Below are positions 12,601 through 23,674 of a DNA stretch of 64,000 nt, in pieces. The stretch is from Macrobrachium rosenbergii (taxonomy: Eukaryota; Arthropoda; Malacostraca; Decapoda; Palaemonidae), in the NCBI RefSeq assembly GCF_040412425.1, contig NC_089767.1:1184469-1248468 (forward strand), written 5' to 3'. How positions within the stretch are numbered: position 1 is the stretch's first letter; each line of letters opens with the position of its first letter. Made by a program: the position numbers and the translations under genes. Under the pieces are notes generated by a model. The model was not told where the DNA came from and ran no database searches. It was given only the letters and a program-made list of their open reading frames with translations.

Positions 12601-12985
12601 CTCGCTTTGCCAAGTCTGTAGGTCCCGAGTCGGCAATCGCTCTGCCGAATGGACCATTGCTGGGTTCCTCCTCTCTCTTCCTAGAGAGTTGGTGGATGCC
12701 GCTTTAGACAAACGCTTGCCCGATGAGAACGACCGGCTTGTCCACCAGGCAGTGGTTAAGACCTCCGGGTCTTCTCGTTCCACTGCAGCCAGGTCTTCGG
12801 GCCAGGCTGGCCCTTCCTCGGCCCTAAAAGTCCCAGTCTTGAAGGTCCTGAGGAAACACCCAGCCTTCTTCTTCCTCGAAAAAGGGGGTTACTCCCCGTC
12901 CTTTTCAGCCCCTTTCAATCCAGTAGTTTTGGCAAGGGTAAGAAGAAGAAGGGGAAACCTAGGGGCGCGTTCCCAAGAAGCTGCC
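9654..12985 (+). pseudogene. gag-like region of DIRS element A, frameshifted
   Basis: This is the putative nucleocapsid (Gag) region, which would bind the element RNA. The likely start is ATG 9654 (MDKSSKSS...), followed by a Cys cluster 'DPHALCTSCRG' near 9740-9780 and an 'RRSYRRK' patch near 9860. Both resemble the N-terminus of the other DIRS element in this window. The frame then breaks. Open stretches at 10460-11599 (Pro/Ala-rich, then KKKRSRK plus a Ser run near 10805-10860) and 12052-12579 (Gln/Leu/Ala-rich, probably helical) are the best remaining pieces, with further shifts at about 12430-12700. The minus-strand ORF opposite 10438-11550 is a compositional shadow. Assignment rests on position, basic and Ser-rich character and the shared Cys motif; gag is poorly conserved. 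Confidence 0.7.
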
Positions 12986-14400
12986 AAAGGTGGGGGTGCC
13001 TGTCGAATGTTTTTGGGCAACGTGGCAGCGACATGGAGCCGAGACCTGGATAGTGGATGTTCTTCGGGAGGGATATCTCCTACCCTTCGAGTCTCGGCCT
13101 CCCCTCACCTACACTCCGGTCCATCTCCAACTTATCTTCTTCAGGTTCGTTGAAGGACATCGCACTACAGCAAGAAGTGCAAGCCATGCTGAGCAAGAAT
13201 GCTGTAGAAGTCGTGTCGGACCAGTCTCCAGGCTTTACAGCCGGATCTTTCTTATAGAGAAGGCATCAGGGGATGGAGACCAGTCATAGACCTCTCTCCT
13301 TTGAACCGTTTCCTTCGCCAGACTCGGTTCACGATGGAAACAGCACGATCGGTGCTGGCCTCCATCAGGAGAACGACTTCATGCTTCACGGTGGACTTGA
13401 AGGATGCGTGTTTTCAAATACCCATCCATCCGTCCTCGCCAAGCCTCCGCTTCGTCCTCGGGGAGTCGGTCTTCCAATTCAGGGCACTTTGTTTCGGGCT
13501 CGACCGCTCCCAGGTGTTCACGAGTGTTCTCTCGTGTCAGCTTTGGGCCCACTGCACGGGATCGTCTTCTGAGGTATCTCGACGATTTGTTAGTCCTGGC
13601 GAGCTCTCGCTCGCAGTTGCTTTTTGACAGGGATGGAGTCTTCTCTAGTTTTGCCAGGATCTAGGGATCGTGGTAAATCTGGAGAAGTCAGATCTCACCC
13701 CCAAGCAGAGGACGAAATACCTGGGCATGCTGATAGACACGGTGGCAGCAAAAGTCTTTCCCTCGGACTCTCGTATCAGCAAGTTCAAGGAGGCAGCACA
13801 GTTGTTCCTGTCTCAACAGGAGCAACAAGCTCGGTCAATGGCAAGTCGTCATCGGTCACCTGTCATCATTAGAAAAGCTAGTTCCTCACGGGCGTCTTCA
13901 CTCGGTCTCTCCAGTGGAGACTAAAGGGCTCTGGTCCCAGTCCTGAGACCCCCTGTTGTCCTTCCTCATTCCTCTTTCCGAGGAAGTGAGAAAAGGACCT
14001 CCACTGTGGTTGGACGACAGGAACCTCTTAATAGGAGTATCCCTGCATACTCCCCCGGACATGCTTCTGTTTCGTCACGATCGACCGAGGATGGGGCGCA
14101 CACCTGGAGGAGTTGCTGACTTCGGGAGTGTGGCACCCTGAGACGACAAGCACCTTCACATCAATATTCTGGAGCTCAAAGGCGGCCTTCCTGGCTCTCC
14201 AGGAGTTCCAGGATCGAGTGATGGGACACTCCGTGGTGTTGATGAGCGACAATACCACAGTAGTGGCATATGTCAAGCAAGCAGGGGGACTGGTGTCCCA
14301 TCAGCTTCATCAGTTGGCAATGCAGGTGCACGAGTGGGCAGTAGCTCACTTTAGAGCTTGTCAGCCAGATACATTCCAGGCAAGAGGAATGTAGTGGCGG
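12986..14400 (+). pseudogene. Reverse transcriptase-RNase H region of DIRS element A
   Basis: RT/RH would copy the element RNA. The N-terminal 'FWATWQRHGAETWI' (from about 13015) matches the usual DIRS RT entry. It is followed by 'EVQAMLSKNAVEVV' (13170-13215), 'VDLKDACFQIPIHP' (about 13390-13430), 'FRALCFGLDRSQVFT' (about 13480-13520) and the catalytic 'RYLDDLLVLAS' (YLDD at 13575-13586). After that come 'NLEKSDLTPKQRTKYLG' (13673-13725) and RNase H motifs 'SDNTTVVAYVKQAGG' (about 14245-14290) and 'YIPGKRNVVADKL' (14367-14405). These blocks lie in different frames: shifts occur between 13240 and 13300, between 13520 and 13575, and around 13660, 13930 and 14110. The catalytic YLDD box itself is intact. 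This is a decayed pseudogene of confident family. Confidence 0.9.
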
Positions 14401-14815
14401 ACAAGCTCAAGCCGCCAGAGCCAGGTGGTAGGGACCGAATGGTCCTCCCATCAGAAGTAGCGGAAAGGCTGTTGGACCTGTGGGGGCGTCCAGTGATAGA
14501 TCTGTTTGTGCCACCCTCACAACAGAAAACTTCAGGTCTTCTGTTCGGTCGTGCGGACCCATGGGCCGCTGTTTGAGGGCGCTTTCCAACATCCGTGGGA
14601 CAACCTCGACACGTCGCCTTTCCTCCATTCTGTCTGATTCGTCGGGTAATCAGCAAAGTGATGATCACCCCGAATCTCAGAATGACTCTGGTGGCACCCA
14701 AATGGCCACAGGCCAATTGGTACCCGGACCTGCTAGCTCTCCTCTCCGAGGCACCGAGAGAGATTCCCCCTGGCCCAACCTTCTCGTCAACCTCACGCAC
14801 AGCGGTTCCACCTGG
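14401..14815 (+). pseudogene. Methyltransferase-like domain of DIRS element A
   Basis: Between RNase H and the recombinase lie 'WGRPVIDLFVPPS' (about 14483-14520) and, in another frame, 'VAFPPFCLIRRVISK' then 'VAPKWPQANWYPDLLALL' (about 14612-14740). DIRS1-like elements are known to carry a Dam-like adenine methyltransferase domain at this point, whose motif resembles the 'FPPF' seen here. Activity has not been shown to my knowledge, and this copy is frameshifted. The domain name is inferred from order and motif shape. Confidence 0.6.
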
Positions 14816-15975
14816 CAGTGCATTCCTGTGTCTTCACGGCTGGAGGTTATCCACCATCTCTTCTGAGCGAGAGGCTTTTCACGCCGAACGCATGGCAACA
14901 GAGATGGCAGGATACCTCAGAAGATCCTCCGCAGCGGTATACCAGGAAAGTGGTCCGTCTTCTGTGGTTGGTGTCGTCGAAGGCCATCTCTCGGTCAGAG
15001 CTACTGTTCAGCAGGGCGCGGACTTCCTCGTCTTCCTTCAGCTTGAGAAGCTTCTCTCCATTTCAGCAGTAAAAGGCTACCACGCCACTCGGCCTAGTCT
15101 TGCGGCTGAAAGTTTAGACATCTCTTCCTCTTTCGAGATTTCTCTCCTCGCTGAGAAGCTTCAACGGTCTTGCCCCACCCAGGGATCTCAGGCCCCTGCG
15201 TGGGATGTGACTCTCGTTCTAAGGAGCCTGACTCTGCACCTTCCTCTGACGGGCCTTTTAAGAGAGTCGTCAGACAGGGATCTGACCCTCAAGACCGTTT
15301 TTCTTGCTTGCCCTGGCGTCGGCGAAGAGAGTTGGCGAACTTCATGGACTTTCCTTTGATGTAAAACACTCAAGGGGATGGGGATCAGTTACGCTCGATT
15401 TCATCCAGGATTTCATAGCAAGACTCAGAATCCTTCGGTCCCTGACGCCTTCTGTCCCTTCACGATCCTCCTAGAGGACTTCCTAGATAATGATCCAGAC
15501 GAGATGCTACTGTGTCCTGTTAGGGTGCTGCGGCGCTATCTGAAGAAGACTCGGCACCTCCGGCCTGAGTGTCGACGACTCTTCGTTAGCACTGGCTCGA
15601 CCAAGAAAGAAGTGTCCAAGAACACCATCTCTTTTTGGCTTCGTGAGACAATAGAGCGTGCTCTGCTGCAGGAGAAGATGACACGCACGCGCGCGTCCGA
15701 GCTCAAGAGGTCCAGCAGCATTGGTCCATCCCTCGCATTCGGGAAGAATATGTCGGTACCACAGGTACTGAAGGCAGGTGTGTGGTCCCCAACAGACTAC
15801 CTTCACTTCCTTCACCTCCCAGGGTGTTGCACACAAGTCCTTGGACACTTTTTCCTTGGGTCCTGTGGTGGCTGCTCAACAGTTGTGTAGCTTATCCAGC
15901 TCCCCTAACAGGGACAGGTTGCATCTGAATGCCTATGTTGTGCAAAGGATTGGGGAGATGTTTGTTGAGTGAAAC
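14816..15975 (+). pseudogene. Tyrosine recombinase of DIRS element A, broken
   Basis: This is the integrase of DIRS elements, which would insert the circular cDNA. The N-terminal core-binding part is near 14880-15075 ('WQRWQDTSEDPPQRYTRK' in one frame). The first catalytic Arg is in 'SAKRVGEL' near 15315-15340, readable only after a frame change from 'LTLKTVFL' (15286-15305). The middle part '...LCPVRVLRRYLKKTRHLRP...' (15510-15570) and 'SKNTISFWLRETIERA' (15616-15663) is intact. The second Arg region is distorted ('ASELKRSSSIGPSLAF', about 15695-15742). In the final 'TTFTSF..QGVAHKSLDTFS' (about 15793-15855) the tyrosine expected after SF is not seen in frame. The coding tail ends near 15972. 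A missing tyrosine plus frameshifts makes it catalytically dead. Confidence 0.85.
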
Positions 15976-16416
15976 TGGCCTCTTTTCCTTCTCCCTATCC
16001 TAAGCTCTCTTCCCACGGGCAGGGAGGCGGACGGATTCAAGCTGGACCGGGCGATCGAGGCAGGTAAGCACATAACGTGAGCTTCCGTTCTATTCCCTTT
16101 CAGGTTATAAAGCAACCCCCACTCCTTTCTCTTGCAAGGGGAGGAAAGAAATGACTTTGAGACAAACCCAATGCTTATATTTGCCTTATTGTCATCCGAC
16201 GTCATTTCTTCCTAGCCTACTTTTTCTGAACTGACGTTTCCTCTTTCATGCAAAGGGTCCCTAAGTCTGACATAGATCTTGCGTTTCTTACAACCCGATC
16301 TTTTGTCAGAGGTGATTTTCCCTTCCTCGCTCTTACGACCAGGAAGGGAAGACAAGGTGGTGAACTCCAGTCAGTTCAGAGAGACTTTTTCAGATTCCTC
16401 CTCCAATCAGTAAATC

Positions 16417-16520
16417 TCCTAATGTAAAGGACCGAGGGTTTGTATATTGTGTCGGAACAAATAACAATTTTTGAAAGTAAATTGTATTTTTTCCTAATAC
16501 AAACCTGAGGTCCTTTTACA
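16417..16520 (+). repeat. Internal complementary region (ICR) of element A
   Basis: The first half ('taatgtaaaggaccgagggt' and following) is the reverse complement of the left end (9390-9435). The second half ('aacaatttttgaaagtaaat' and following) is the reverse complement of the right outer end (16685-16745). In DIRS replication models the ICR templates joining of the two ends into a circle, so its content is an independent record of the element's borders. Confidence 0.92.
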
Positions 16521-16569
16521 GTTATGCCCACCTCATGCCACCCCTCAATCTGTACATGGGCCAAAGGGC

Positions 16570-16745
16570 AATTGAATGTTTACATCCGGGCAGGCGGTGC
16601 TCCACCTCCCGGACAGTAACTGCCTAACCACCTTGTTGAAGTTCAACGGCCGTTTTCCAGCCCTACGCCTGAAAGTATCTCTCCTAATGTAAAGGACCTG
16701 GTTTGTATAGTTAGAAAAATACAATTTACTCAAAAATTGTTATTT
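16570..16745 (+). repeat. Right ITR and outer end of element A
   Basis: Positions 16570-16699 mirror 9421-9545. The last 46 bp ('tggtttgtatagttagaaaa ... caaaaattgtta') is complementary to the second half of the ICR. Beyond it (16746-17138) lies AT-rich DNA with a weak 60-bp duplication ('gtaagtatg.ttgtgaattaggtg'). Confidence 0.92.
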
Positions 16746-17138
16746 TATTTGTGATTTCATTTGTGAATTTAGTAAGTATGTTTATGAATTAGGTGAAATG
16801 TGAAATAGACTCCCCTACTGTAAGTATGCTTGTGAATTAGGTGGAACGTTGTGAAAGAGACACCCCCACCCACCCCTTTTGGGGTAGCAGTAGACCTGTA
16901 TAAAATCCAACATAGTCTCTCTTTGCTGGGAAGGTTTTTCCTGAAATCTCAATTTGTCTTTGTTTAATATCTGTTCACACCCACTTGGCATTCTGTCTAA
17001 CTGACATTCAGGCATATAAAGAGAGCTTGTACTTGTAGTTTTATGGGCCTGTATATGAATTAGGTGTCATTTTTTTTTTTTTTGGTTTGGTGAAATATGT
17101 TTGTTGAACTTCATTTTTTACTGTATTTTGCTTTCAGA

Positions 17139-17265
17139 AATGAGAAAGGGTCCTGTGGTTGCATTCAGAATTGATGCAATACTTCTCACCAATAACTCCA
17201 TGTTGTGGATTTGTCGGACCTGTGGAACCTTTCAAAGGAGCATGTTACTGCCAACGAGGCTATAG
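17139..17265 (+). other. Weak candidate exon
   Basis: A pyrimidine-rich acceptor ('tgtattttgctttcag', ending at 17138) is followed by about 127 bp and a consensus-like donor 'gtaagt' at 17266. One frame reads a Cys-containing peptide with 'PCCGFVGPVEPFKGACYCQRGY', another reads open from an ATG at 17141. No family is recognised. The phases do not join convincingly to the possible terminal exon at 21752. This could be chance splice-like sequence. Confidence 0.2.
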
Positions 17266-17629
17266 TAAGTAACTAGAATGCTACGGCAATCAGCTTAAAG
17301 CCTTATATTACTAATTTATTTGAAAATTATGCACATTGGACAGTCCAGTTCCATGTGATAGCACAACCCTGCGTAACCAGTCAGCTAACTGGAATCTAAG
17401 CATACATGTACATAGAATAAAAACATTCCTATCTTTTCCTGTTATTCAGATTTTGATTGGTGGCTTTCAAATCCTCCTTAATCTTATTACAGTTTCTTAC
17501 CTAACAATCTTGCCACTAAGCAATTGTACTTTTAAAGTATATTTTTTTTACAATATCTTGGATTATTTTACAATAACACAAAAGATCTTTAAGCCTAAAT
17601 CAGACTCATCTTAATAAATAACATAAGAA

Positions 17630-17760
17630 GAAGAAGTATCAGTTTACAGACCACTGAGCTGATTAACAGCTCTCCTAGGCATGGCCCTGTTTCTGTAAGA
17701 ACCAGTGGTTACTTCAACGGGACCTACAGCTTATTGGGAATCCGAACCACATTATAGCAT
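17630..17760 (-). repeat. Truncated SINE copy (3' part)
   Basis: 'gaccactgagctgattaaca', 'gctctcctag', 'cgggacctacagctta' and 'ggaatccgaaccacatta' are the reverse complement of the 3' two-thirds of the SINE at 45165-45438. The tRNA-like head is missing. Confidence 0.85.
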
Positions 17761-20700
17761 TCTATATCATAATGAAATAAATCTCCTCTAACTCTTCATC
17801 AGCCTCTCTTCTGTCTTAACTTCGCCATCTAACAGTCAATTGTTTCCGAGTCGGCCAACAAAGCAAATGTTATATTTTTCTCCAGTTACAAATGCCAAAG
17901 TACTTTTTAAAAATGCAAACAATTTACCTTTCAATCCTTTAGAACTGAAATAAGGTGTGACCTCAGGTCCTGGGGTTAAATGATGATTGCCACAGTTCTT
18001 GGCCTCAATTTTAGAATCCGTTCCAGCACTGCAGTCAACTTTTTGGTGTTGCTTCTGTAAACAGATTAATTAAGATAGGACTTTGAGGGTGTAATTTGAT
18101 GTGCTTTTGGGTCATGTAGGTTTTGAGTTAAATTGACTGCAGTAGGCATTATGAAGACCTCTTTGCAGCGCCAACCTAGAAATCTTATGTTAGAATAATT
18201 GTCTGTTCTCTTTCCGTCTTACTTTCAGTCCCCTAACAATGTTTTTTAAAACATTTTTGCAGTAGCATGAGTTCAACTTGAAATAAATTCCTTTATTTGT
18301 GCCTTCATATATTTAACCTTTGAATGACCAGCTAGTCAAGATCTTTAACCAAGCCCCTTTTCATGATATTTTTTAGACCTTTTACCATAAACTGTTTTTA
18401 AATAGATTTTTCTAACTGATGCATTGAGGTTTTCTCATCACTTATCAGAACGAGTGTCAGCTTTTGAGTTTTTAAGCATTAATTCTTACAGACCTATTTA
18501 AAAATTTAATTGTCATAGGGAGACCTGGATTAATGTTTTTCTTGGAAATTTTGAATGAGTTAAAGTATATAATTTGCCTTGCAGTGTTTATAAAAATTTT
18601 TATAAAAAATTATCAGAGTCCTCCACTCCTCTTTGAAACAGAATCACCCACTGAGGTTCAGATGACATCAGTGGGTGTCAGTCACTTGCACTAAACTTTG
18701 AAGCAACCACTGATATTTTTAGTGGCATCAAGGAAACTAAAACTTTCATTCTTAGAAAATCTTCAACAGTTTCATTATAAAATCATTTTTTACAGTTTTT
18801 ATTTTGGTTATTTTCCATTTTTGCAAGTTTTCAGCCTGAAGGTGATACCATAAACAGCACTGGATTGTGTTAAATCAATTTTCTGCGTTTCATAAAGAAA
18901 AATTTTAATATTTATGTAGTAAGTGGTCAGTGTTTTATTTGCTGCCATAGAGAGTTTTGGAATTCCCCAATGTCTCCAAGTGTTAAGAGATTCTTCAAAC
19001 ACTGGGAAATGATTAAAGTATTGCAAGAGTACGTCTGAAATCACAAAAGGTTGTACTCTCTGTAGCCTAGGGTTACATAGCTTGTCAACTGTCTGTTCCT
19101 TGAACTTTGGAATCATAACCTACCTTCCATTTGCTTTTGTTATCAGCATTTTTTTCTCAGGCCTGTCCTAGAAAAAGGTATGAAATCACCATACCACTGC
19201 TCTTGACAGTTTTTCTTGCTAAAGTTGACAGAATGTATCTGGATCTGTCATTTGTATCAATTCATGCTCTGACTGGGTCTTGTATGTTGATAAGACTGCC
19301 GTTGCCCACTTAAATCCCTGTTGCCAAGGTGCCCTTGTGGAAGACTGGTTTGCAAGCATATCTGTTTGTGGCATGTCAAGGGACAGTTGGTCATTCAAAA
19401 CCCTTGGGCTGAAAGGCTATAAAACAATTGATCATGAGTATTACTGAGAGACATTTTACATCAGGGCATTGTATTATTATTACAAGTAACTAACAGGCAG
19501 TTTATGATATTTGTTTACTATTTTGCAGATGACCTCTTACTTGTCATTGGTGTACTCAACTGTTGCAAGATGGGTGGACACCTAGAAACAGGCCTTCTGT
19601 TAGCAACTTATGGTTGAGGTCAGCTTTCTTGATTAAACACTGCTGTGTTTTCAAGTGTTCTCTAGTTAGTTATAACATAATCACAAGGATTCCCCACTTT
19701 GCATTCTAAATTTCTAGAAAAGTCAAAATCTGAATCATGTATAAAAGGCAGGTTGGCAAAATATCATTGTAACTTTAGGGCAGTAGTTCAATCAAAATGT
19801 CTTTTTTAAATGTTTTGTGGTCTAAATGTCCACCCTCAATTAGATAAAAAAGCAATATATTTAGCCTGTTAAAATGCTGTTTAGTTTGATCAAATTATTT
19901 CAGCTATCTCCAAAGTAGAATGTGCAGTATGCAGTTTCTGTAACAAATTTAGCTGGTCCGCTGGTATGGCACACTAGTTATTGTTTTGCTGCCCAGATGT
20001 CATAACAGTTCATGCCTCCCCAATGCAATGAAAAATCACTGGCTCTGTATCATGGTCAGTTACTGCCACAGTGTGGGGTCTGCGGTGGGAAGTTAAAACC
20101 AGCATTCTTTAATTAATGGCATTTATGTTCCATGTGATTAGGCTTCATCTACCAAAATAATAGTGTTAATAATAATCAGATATAACTATTTCAGTTAGTG
20201 ATCATTTAACATCACAAAAACCCACTATTTTAAATGTCAGGATTTTTGGAATAATGAACCTGATAATAAAGCAGATCCCAGAATGCTGAAAGTAGGGTAG
20301 TGTTTCAAATAACTGCTTTACACCAAATTTTTTAGATATAATTATTAACGAATGACAGTAAATAAAACTAGTTATTGAATCAAATAAGTAAAAAGTAAGA
20401 GACATTTTGTTTGAATATGCTATTCTAAGCCAGATTATTTGATGACAAGACAGGGGAAGCCCAGGTTCAAAGGCTGATAGGCTCCAATCTTTCAAAGTAT
20501 AGGCTTTGTGGTCACTAAGTAACTGGAGTTAGGTATTTTTAGATAACCCAGGGGAGGGGTACAATCATGTAAATAATCTTTAAGGTTTTGAATGTATTTC
20601 AGTAATTACATGATAAATGTCTTTAGTACATTTTAAACTGAATTTTCAGTTAAAGATCAGCCCCCTCTAAAACACATTAAAAAACAATTGGATCATTGCA

Positions 20701-21249
20701 CAACCTTGGCACCTTAGATGTGAGATAGCTGAAAAAGCAGGATTTATTTTAAGCTTAGTTAGTGTAATTATGGGTTATAGCACTCCAGAAACAAAAACAA
20801 GTAATAGTTACAAGTTTCATTTTCTGAGGTTTTGTCTTGAAAGGTATCTGAATTAGTATCAATTTATGCTACATTTGTTTGCCACTTTTCATACAAATAG
20901 CAATAAAAAGATTTCTCTGTCTCTTTCCATAAATTCATGTTTGATGTTTTTCGAGGGACAAACTCAGCTCTTGAAAACTTTTTTTGAGATAGTGCACTGT
21001 ATATTTGCTACATTTTTAGGATGAGAGAATTGTTTTTGGAACAGTTTAATAACTGAATTTCTGCAGTGCCATCAGCCTGAATTTTCTTGCTCTGCAAAGT
21101 AACAGTCTTGTTTCTGTTGAGGTGCTGATATGATGCACTGACCAGCACTTTCTTCGTTCATGTTTCTGTAAAATTGCTGAATGGTTTTCATTCTTGTTAG
21201 TTTGAGATGTTGTTTTGTAAAGAGTTGTGGGTACCATTGCCATGTCTTT
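17761..21249. other. AT-rich stretch with no recognised gene
   Basis: About 3.5 kb of unique AT-rich DNA. Short ORFs exist on both strands without motifs. If the flanking candidate exons at 17139 and 21752 are real, this would be intron; otherwise it is intergenic. Confidence 0.4.
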
Positions 21250-21284
21250 CATTATTATTAATTATTATTATTATTATTATTACT

Positions 21285-21325
<41 letters not shown>

Positions 21326-21455
21326 AGGATGAACCATATTCAGATGGAACAGGCCCACAGGTCCCATTGACTTGAAATTCAGGCTTCCAAAGAATATTAA
21401 GGTGTTCAGTAGAAAGAAGTAATAGAAGATGAAGGAATACAGAAAGAATGGATCA
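21250..21455 (-). mobile_element. LINE 3' end, truncated, with (ATT)n tail
   Basis: Read on the minus strand, a segment with 'ttctttggaagcctgaattt' and 'caagtcaatgggacctgtgg' ends in a TAA/AAT repeat (21250-21322 on +). The same sequence order and tail occur at 47237-47440 (-) and 60490-60648 (+). The last copy is preceded by a LINE ORF2 C-terminus, so this is a 5'-truncated LINE insertion consisting of 3' UTR plus microsatellite tail. Confidence 0.75.
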
Positions 21456-21751
21456 CCTGTTGAAAAAAAAAATTAAATTAACAAATTAAGAGTTATTTGT
21501 TGTTTTTTGTCATCTTTTTTGATTTTGGTTCTTAATTTAATCAAAATTGCTCTTAATTTTGATCAGATAAAGGACATTCTTTGCATGTTTGCATGATAAA
21601 GCGAGTGGCCTTTCTGTTTCCTTGTGAATGGTTGCCTAGTGTGAAGAATAGTATGAAAGTGAAATCTGTGCTTAATTAAACTTCAGCTTTGAGATTGAAA
21701 TGCACAAAAGGAAGGTGTTGAACATTTTGAAAGCCTCTTTTTGTATTACAG

Positions 21752-23235
21752 ATCCCCATCCATGAAGAACCAGCTGGACAAAAATGGTTTTATTTTCAAG
21801 GCTGAAGGTTTTCAACCTTAATCAAGTGGATACAGTTTCCTCTGAAGACTCTGCAGACTAGGAACAACTGCAGGGACTACTACTCGTGTTGCTTGCCGTG
21901 GAGTTGAACATAAGAATGTGTATAGCATAAAAGCTTTTATGTAGAATTATGCATGAACTAGAAATGACTTTGACATTACCCAGAGAAGGGTTGAAATCAG
22001 GGCTCCAAAGCGTTGAGATACTTATACCAGTGGGCCCTTTCTACATTCATGTTCAGTACAAATGCAAAACTCATTCAATGGTTATTTGGCACCTAGCCTA
22101 TTCTGTTTGGCTCAGGACCCAAGTTTAAAATTTCATATCTTATCAGAATGGAAAGGATTTATGGTAAATTTTGCACTCTTAAAAAGTTTCAATATGCCGA
22201 GCTAAGTTGTGTCCTGCATTCAACTCTCAAAATCAAATGTATCTTTAGTGGTTCTCCAACTTTCAATCCAACAGCGTGTATAAAGTATCAGAAACAAATG
22301 TGAGATCTTCATTTTCTATTAATCCAGTTACATTTTGAAGGAGTTGCAACATATTAAGTGAGGTCTGATATAGTGAGAGTTAATGTCAACTCAGTGGTTT
22401 CGTTCATTTATAATACTAAAATACAAAAATGAAACCATTGATTTAATTCTGATAAGAGTATAAGTTGAAGAGGGTGGTCTGCTTAACTTTATACTCAATT
22501 CTTGTTGAAATTAGATATATTAATTGTAATCAGTTTTATAAATTTTTTATCAGCTTTACAAACATATTTAATATCGAATAAACCTGTTCTGTAAATGCTA
22601 GATATTGTCATATATCCTGCATGTTTTGTCACTAATTATGGATATTGTATTTGATGTAAAATTGGGAATCGTTATTGTAGTACTGTATAGTGATAACTTT
22701 AATTTTGTACCAAGGTTGATTTTTGCAGCTATTTACCAGATAGCAGTCTTGAGCTGCTGATGTACTTGACCTAAAACCGTATGAGGTCACATGGCATGTT
22801 TTTCACATTAGTTTTGTTCAGCTGGAGATGCAAACCTACAAATAAGTATATTCAGATTTTCATTTAACTCAGCTAAAATGAGGGTGATATTCTTATTTAA
22901 ATGTAAGGCCTCACATGACAAGAGAGAGGATGTATTTAGCTTTTACTGTCTCGCCCTCAACCTGTAAAACATTTCTAGCCTCCTTCACTCCCCATGGCAA
23001 ACCAGAAATGGCCTTTTTTTTTTTAGTTTATACAGTATTTTGTATTTACTCAGTCTTTGTATGGTTGTTATCAAGTTGTCTGGAGAATAATTGACCTCAT
23101 TTTGTGGGATTTTGTTTCTACTAGGCGTATGGTCATGTAGAATAGTAATTTAGTAATTGTTGTACATGGAGAATTGCATGGGTAAGAAAGTTTGTACATG
23201 TGGATCATGAATTAAAAGTCTTCAGCTTTACCATG
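21752..23235 (+). other. Candidate 3'-terminal exon and 3' UTR
   Basis: The acceptor-like 'tttttgtattacag' ends at 21751. Two frames remain open briefly, ending in stops near 21804 ('...EEPAGQKWFYFQG') or 21820 ('...KNQLDKNGFIFKAEGFQP'). About 1.4 kb without ORFs follows, then 'attaaa' near 23211, then a GT-rich element ('tgttgtgtgtgtttgtgggt') at about 23233, the usual order for cleavage and polyadenylation. No protein family is recognised and the upstream gene cannot be traced, so this is a suggestion only. Confidence 0.25.
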
Positions 23236-23315
23236 TTGTGTGTGTTTGTGGGTGATAAGTTTCTTTTCCGTTAACTGCTTCATGAAACCGCATGCTCTTC
23301 TGGGACCCCCAAGAT

Positions 23316-23674
23316 CAGTGGTTCTCAACGTGGGGGGCGTCAGCAATTTCCAGGGGAGGTGCGAGCCATAGGGAAAATTTTAAAATTCTCTAATTATATT
23401 TGTTATTCTCTTAACAAGAGTGAGGAACTAATTTTCAGAAGTATATAAAAAATGCAAACCTATCACCTTGTAATGTTAGTTTCCTATAGTCTACTACTCT
23501 AGTTAGACTTGTTGGGCTTACCATGTTTTGTAATTATTTGCCTCCCTCCCTATCCCTCGAAACCCCTTCTCTTTATCTTTTTTCATTTTCCTTTAAATCT
23601 GGGAGGGTAATTTTACTCATAGACGCAAAGAGGCTGTGGAAGGAGCATGGCAATAAAAAGGTTGAGAACCAATG
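23316..23674 (+). mobile_element. hAT-like MITE (cagtggttctcaac family)
   Basis: The ends are 'cagtggttctcaacg' and, inverted, 'gttgagaaccaatg'. Internal sequence ('ctctaattatatttgttatt', 'aaatctgggagggtaatttt') matches the copies at 31370-31642 and 44425-44713. There is no transposase ORF. The flanking 8 bp do not match clearly, so the target-site duplication has decayed. Confidence 0.8.

Larger units (their letters stand above)
9390..16745 (+). mobile_element. DIRS1-like retrotransposon, element A (decayed)
   Basis: This is a 7.36-kb element with the architecture known for DIRS1-like elements. It has ITRs (9421-9545 and 16570-16699), an ICR (about 16417-16520) complementary to the two outer ends, and coding regions in the order gag, RT, RNase H, methyltransferase-like, tyrosine recombinase. 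The termini share a short 'attt' (9390-9393 and 16742-16745), and the ICR reproduces the joined end-to-end sequence, which sets the borders. There is no LTR and no integrase. The body is clearly more GC-rich than its AT-rich flanks. Frameshifts and stops occur in every coding region, so this copy is non-autonomous. DIRS1-like rather than Ngaro or PAT is inferred from the ITR/ICR layout. Confidence 0.92.

Noticed and set aside
9390..16745. LTR retrotransposon or endogenous retrovirus
   Set aside because: The terminal repeats are inverted rather than direct, a tyrosine recombinase replaces the DDE integrase, and no protease or envelope region is seen.
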